This document shows positions 31,014 through 32,662 of a DNA stretch of 32,662 bases, piece by piece; the first letter of the stretch is position 1; each line of letters begins with the position of its first letter. The notes under the pieces were generated by a model, which saw only the letters and a program-made list of their open reading frames with translations, searched no databases and was not told the DNA's origin. The stretch comes from an uncultured Clostridia bacterium (GTDB lineage Bacteria > Bacillota > Clostridia > TANB77 > CAG-508): NCBI GenBank assembly GCA_944387505.1, contig CALXFG010000024.1, forward strand, positions 1-32,662. Direction: 5' to 3'. The position numbers and the translations under genes are program-made.

Positions 31014-31072
31014 TTATTATATGGAAAAATCTACTTAGGGTTAAGATAAAAGTTGATGTCTCCTATATAATA
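31014..31072 (+). repeat. 59-nt structured element, copy 2
   Basis: This copy aligns without gaps to 17230-17288. The core TAGGGTTAAGATAA and the ATC...GAT closing segment are kept. The outer stem has changed but can still mostly pair (TATTATAT-GG with CC-TATATAATA). It lies ten bases after the stop codon of the GltD-like gene and just before the shared terminator. Confidence 0.5.
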
Positions 31073-31074
31073 GT

Positions 31075-31117
31075 AAAAAACACTTTAGTAATGAGTTTAT
31101 TTACTAAAGTGTTTTTG
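31075..31117. terminator. Bidirectional terminator between convergent genes
   Basis: AACACTTTAGTAA and TTTACTAAAGTGTT form a long stem around a short loop, with A-run before and T-run after, so it works on both strands. It serves the GltD-like gene (plus) and the HExxH gene (minus), whose stop codon lies at its edge. Confidence 0.88.
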
Positions 31118-31119
31118 CT

Positions 31120-32223
31120 TTATATATTATTATTTTCAGTTTCAGAAGATTTACCTAAAAGAATTCGTTTGATAGTTTTAAATAATTTCATAATTTTGCT
31201 TTCATTTTTTGTTTTTGTATTAAGAGCTGTTTCAATACCACCATTTTCTAGTATATTATATTTATGTTCTAGTTGAGACATTTTTTCAACATAATAATCA
31301 TTAAAAAATGTGTATCCTTCAGCAAATCCTAAATAAGATTTTATATCATATAATTTTTTTCTATAATTCTCTAGTTCTTCTAAATTTGTTATATTTAAAA
31401 AAGCCTTATCAAAATAGCTAGAAATAATTAAGTTTTGTGTTCTTAAAAATGTTACTTTAATTTTTTCTTTTAAATCATCAATTTTTTTAACCATGTCATC
31501 GACTTTTTTATTTCGATTATCAATTAAAGTAATTTTGTTATTTAATTTAATAATGTCTTCTTCTGCAAATAAAATATCATCAAGAGCATTTTGAATGGCC
31601 ATAAAGGCTTTTTGTGATGTCAATTCAGAAAATCTTATTTTAAAATTATCATCACTATTTAAGGTGCTTTTGAATAAAACATCTTCGCCTGTAATGAAAG
31701 CTAATTGATTGACAAGACAACATTCTAAAGGATAATAAGAAGGACTTGTTGTTTCAAAGCTGATTCCAAAATATTTCACATAATCTTTTGGAATACCAAT
31801 CACTTTTGATGACATTAATTGAACTGCTGCTTCATTTAGTCCTAATCCATAAATTTTAAATTCTGTATAATCACATAATCCCATTTTTAATAAATAGTTT
31901 CTTTTATCTTTTATTTCTTGAAGATAATGAATACATTCGTGAATGGCAAATTCTTCCATATCTTCTTCCGGAATATGTTCATTAAAATAAATAGATGTAT
32001 TTTTATAATAATAATTTGCTTCTGCCATTCCTTCAGGCATTTTAGCTTTGTACATATCTAGTCTAGATAATTTTATAAATAGTTCATTTTCATTTAATCC
32101 ATAAGAAGGAAAGGTTTGGCATAATTTAGATGCAATATTTTTAGCAATAGAATTAATCTTTAGGGTATCTAATTTTTGAGTTACTTCGATTCCATCTTTT
32201 TTTAAATCAGATTTTATACTCAT
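31120..32223 (-). CDS. Uncharacterised HExxH protein (putative zinc metallopeptidase)
   Basis: A 367-residue soluble protein with no signal peptide or membrane helix. HECIH (95-99) in EEFAIHECIHYLQE is a canonical zinc-binding HExxH helix. About 32 residues later GLGLNEAAVQLM provides Glu131, placed as the third ligand of gluzincin-type proteases (HExxH...NExxx). The surrounding pattern is met in zincin-like domains of unknown target. The C-terminal half (about 215-320) is charged and probably coiled coil (LNNKITLIDNRNKKVDDMVKKIDDLKEK), ending in a basic segment (KLFKTIKRILLGKS). AAGGAG lies eight bases before the ATG, and a TATAAT-like -10 box about 40 bases upstream. It is single-gene and convergent with its neighbour. 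Its family could not be named; peptidase activity is inferred from the motif. Confidence 0.7.
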   Translation of the reverse strand: MSIKSDLKKDGIEVTQKLDTLKINSIAKNIASKLCQTFPSYGLNENELFIKLSRLDMYKAKMPEGMAEANYYYKNTSIYFNEHIPEEDMEEFAIHECIHYLQEIKDKRNYLLKMGLCDYTEFKIYGLGLNEAAVQLMSSKVIGIPKDYVKYFGISFETTSPSYYPLECCLVNQLAFITGEDVLFKSTLNSDDNFKIRFSELTSQKAFMAIQNALDDILFAEEDIIKLNNKITLIDNRNKKVDDMVKKIDDLKEKIKVTFLRTQNLIISSYFDKAFLNITNLEELENYRKKLYDIKSYLGFAEGYTFFNDYYVEKMSQLEHKYNILENGGIETALNTKTKNESKIMKLFKTIKRILLGKSSETENNNI

Positions 32224-32414
32224 TTTGATTCTCCTTAGTTTATACTTATCTAACCATATTATACTATAAGAAAAGACAAAGAATATTTCAATATGGTTAA
32301 ATATTCTTTACAGTTTAATGACAAATAATCAATTTAAAATATAAATCCAGAAAAATATCGTTTCTTTAAGAATAAAAGAATAATAAAATGTAGAATTTTG
32401 TCGAAATGTTTTTG

Positions 32415-32443
32415 TTGACATTATAGATTTTAGAATATATAAT
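32415..32443 (+). promoter_or_regulatory. Perfect consensus promoter of the coiled-coil gene
   Basis: TTGACA (32415-32420), a 17-base spacer and TATAAT (32438-32443), about 25 bases before ATG 32469. Together with the AAAGGAGGG ribosome-binding site this predicts strong expression. Confidence 0.75.
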
Positions 32444-32468
32444 AGCAAAAAAAGAAAGGAGGGAAAGA

Positions 32469-32662
32469 ATGAGTTATACAAATCGAGATTTACTTTTAAA
32501 AATATATAAAGAATTACAAGAAACAAAAGACAAAGTAAAAGATATACCAGAAATGAAAAAGCAATTGGAAGAAATACCAAAAATAAAAAAGCAATTGGAA
32601 GAAATACCAAAAATAAAAAAGCAATTGGAAGAAATACCAAAAATAAAAAAGCAATTGGAAGA
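32469..32662 (+). CDS. Coiled-coil repeat protein, cut by the window end
   Basis: The visible 64 codons read MSYTNRDLLLKIYKELQETKD and then a Lys/Glu-rich helix that turns into a ten-residue repeat, KKQLEEIPKI, encoded by a 30-bp DNA repeat. The N-terminal pattern (TNRDLLLKIYKEL) resembles a class of short coiled-coil proteins common in Clostridia with no known role. A proline in every unit would kink the helix, so a string of short helices is more likely than one rod. AAAGGAGGG precedes the ATG. The C-terminus lies outside the window. Confidence 0.75.
   Translation, partial: MSYTNRDLLLKIYKELQETKDKVKDIPEMKKQLEEIPKIKKQLEEIPKIKKQLEEIPKIKKQLE
32553..32662 (+). repeat. 30-bp in-frame tandem repeat
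   Basis: At least 3.6 copies of a 30-bp unit begin at 32553 and run off the window. The first copy starts ATGAAAAAGC where the others have ATAAAAAAGC; no other difference is seen. The period is a multiple of three, so copy-number changes keep the reading frame. Confidence 0.9.

Noticed and set aside
32329..32640. A hydrophobic minus-strand frame with repeated FLPIAFLFLV segments
   Set aside because: It is the complement of the in-frame 30-bp repeat of the plus-strand coiled-coil gene, which has a perfect promoter and SD.

Overview
The window is AT-rich (roughly 30% GC by eye). It carries genes typical of an anaerobic, low-GC Gram-positive bacterium, most likely an uncultured or gut-type member of the Clostridia (Bacillota): AddB, a fructose PTS with HPr and Enzyme I, CadC/CadA, an RNase III gene followed by an Elp3-like radical SAM gene, an ECF sigma factor and YitT. 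All three stop codons are used normally, so the standard bacterial code applies. No tRNA, rRNA or CRISPR array was seen.

Layout. 1-3300 is an accessory strip: the end of an IS3-like element, a pseudogene with in-frame stops, a transglutaminase-like protein, a compact locus that looks like a type I toxin-antitoxin system (2081-2494), and a GC-richer orphan gene. 3335-6683 holds a 5'-truncated nucleosidase gene followed by a CadC-regulated heavy-metal efflux operon (cadC, a free-standing metal-binding domain, cadA). 7031-9318 (minus strand) encodes a membrane-anchored G5/SH3/glucosaminidase wall hydrolase and a second membrane-anchored protein. 9694-12440 is a housekeeping block (rnc, Elp3-like radical SAM, YitT). 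12478-15117 contains a small GC-rich cassette and then a two-gene operon of a membrane-spanning ECF sigma factor with an anchored partner. 15235-16104 is an OGG1-like DNA glycosylase. 16299-21609 is a fructose operon that also carries the general PTS genes (fruK-fruA-ptsH-ptsI), so one transcript could supply the whole phosphorelay from PEP to fructose-1,6-bisphosphate. 21695-29285 runs addB, two tandem MFS paralogues, a laccase-domain protein and a family 4 uracil-DNA glycosylase. 29753-32223 holds a GltD-like flavoprotein and a convergent HExxH protein. The window ends inside a coiled-coil gene built from 30-bp repeats.

The most striking non-gene structure is in four places. (1) 2081-2494 has two convergent promoters, a shared bidirectional terminator, a 37-residue hydrophobic ORF, an 18-bp perfect hairpin that hides its Shine-Dalgarno site, and a 14-nt near-repeat that would let the opposing RNA pair across the toxin start codon. 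This is the layout of the pAD1 par (Fst) locus but with an unfamiliar toxin. (2) Three long two-tier hairpins of 184-232 bp (6828-7011, 19610-19805, 29313-29544) share an architecture but not a sequence. (3) A 59-nt element occurs twice (17230-17288, 31014-31072), aligns without gaps, and has partly compensated stems. (4) A REP-like palindrome cluster lies at 16134-16232, with an inverted 22-bp copy at 12444-12465.
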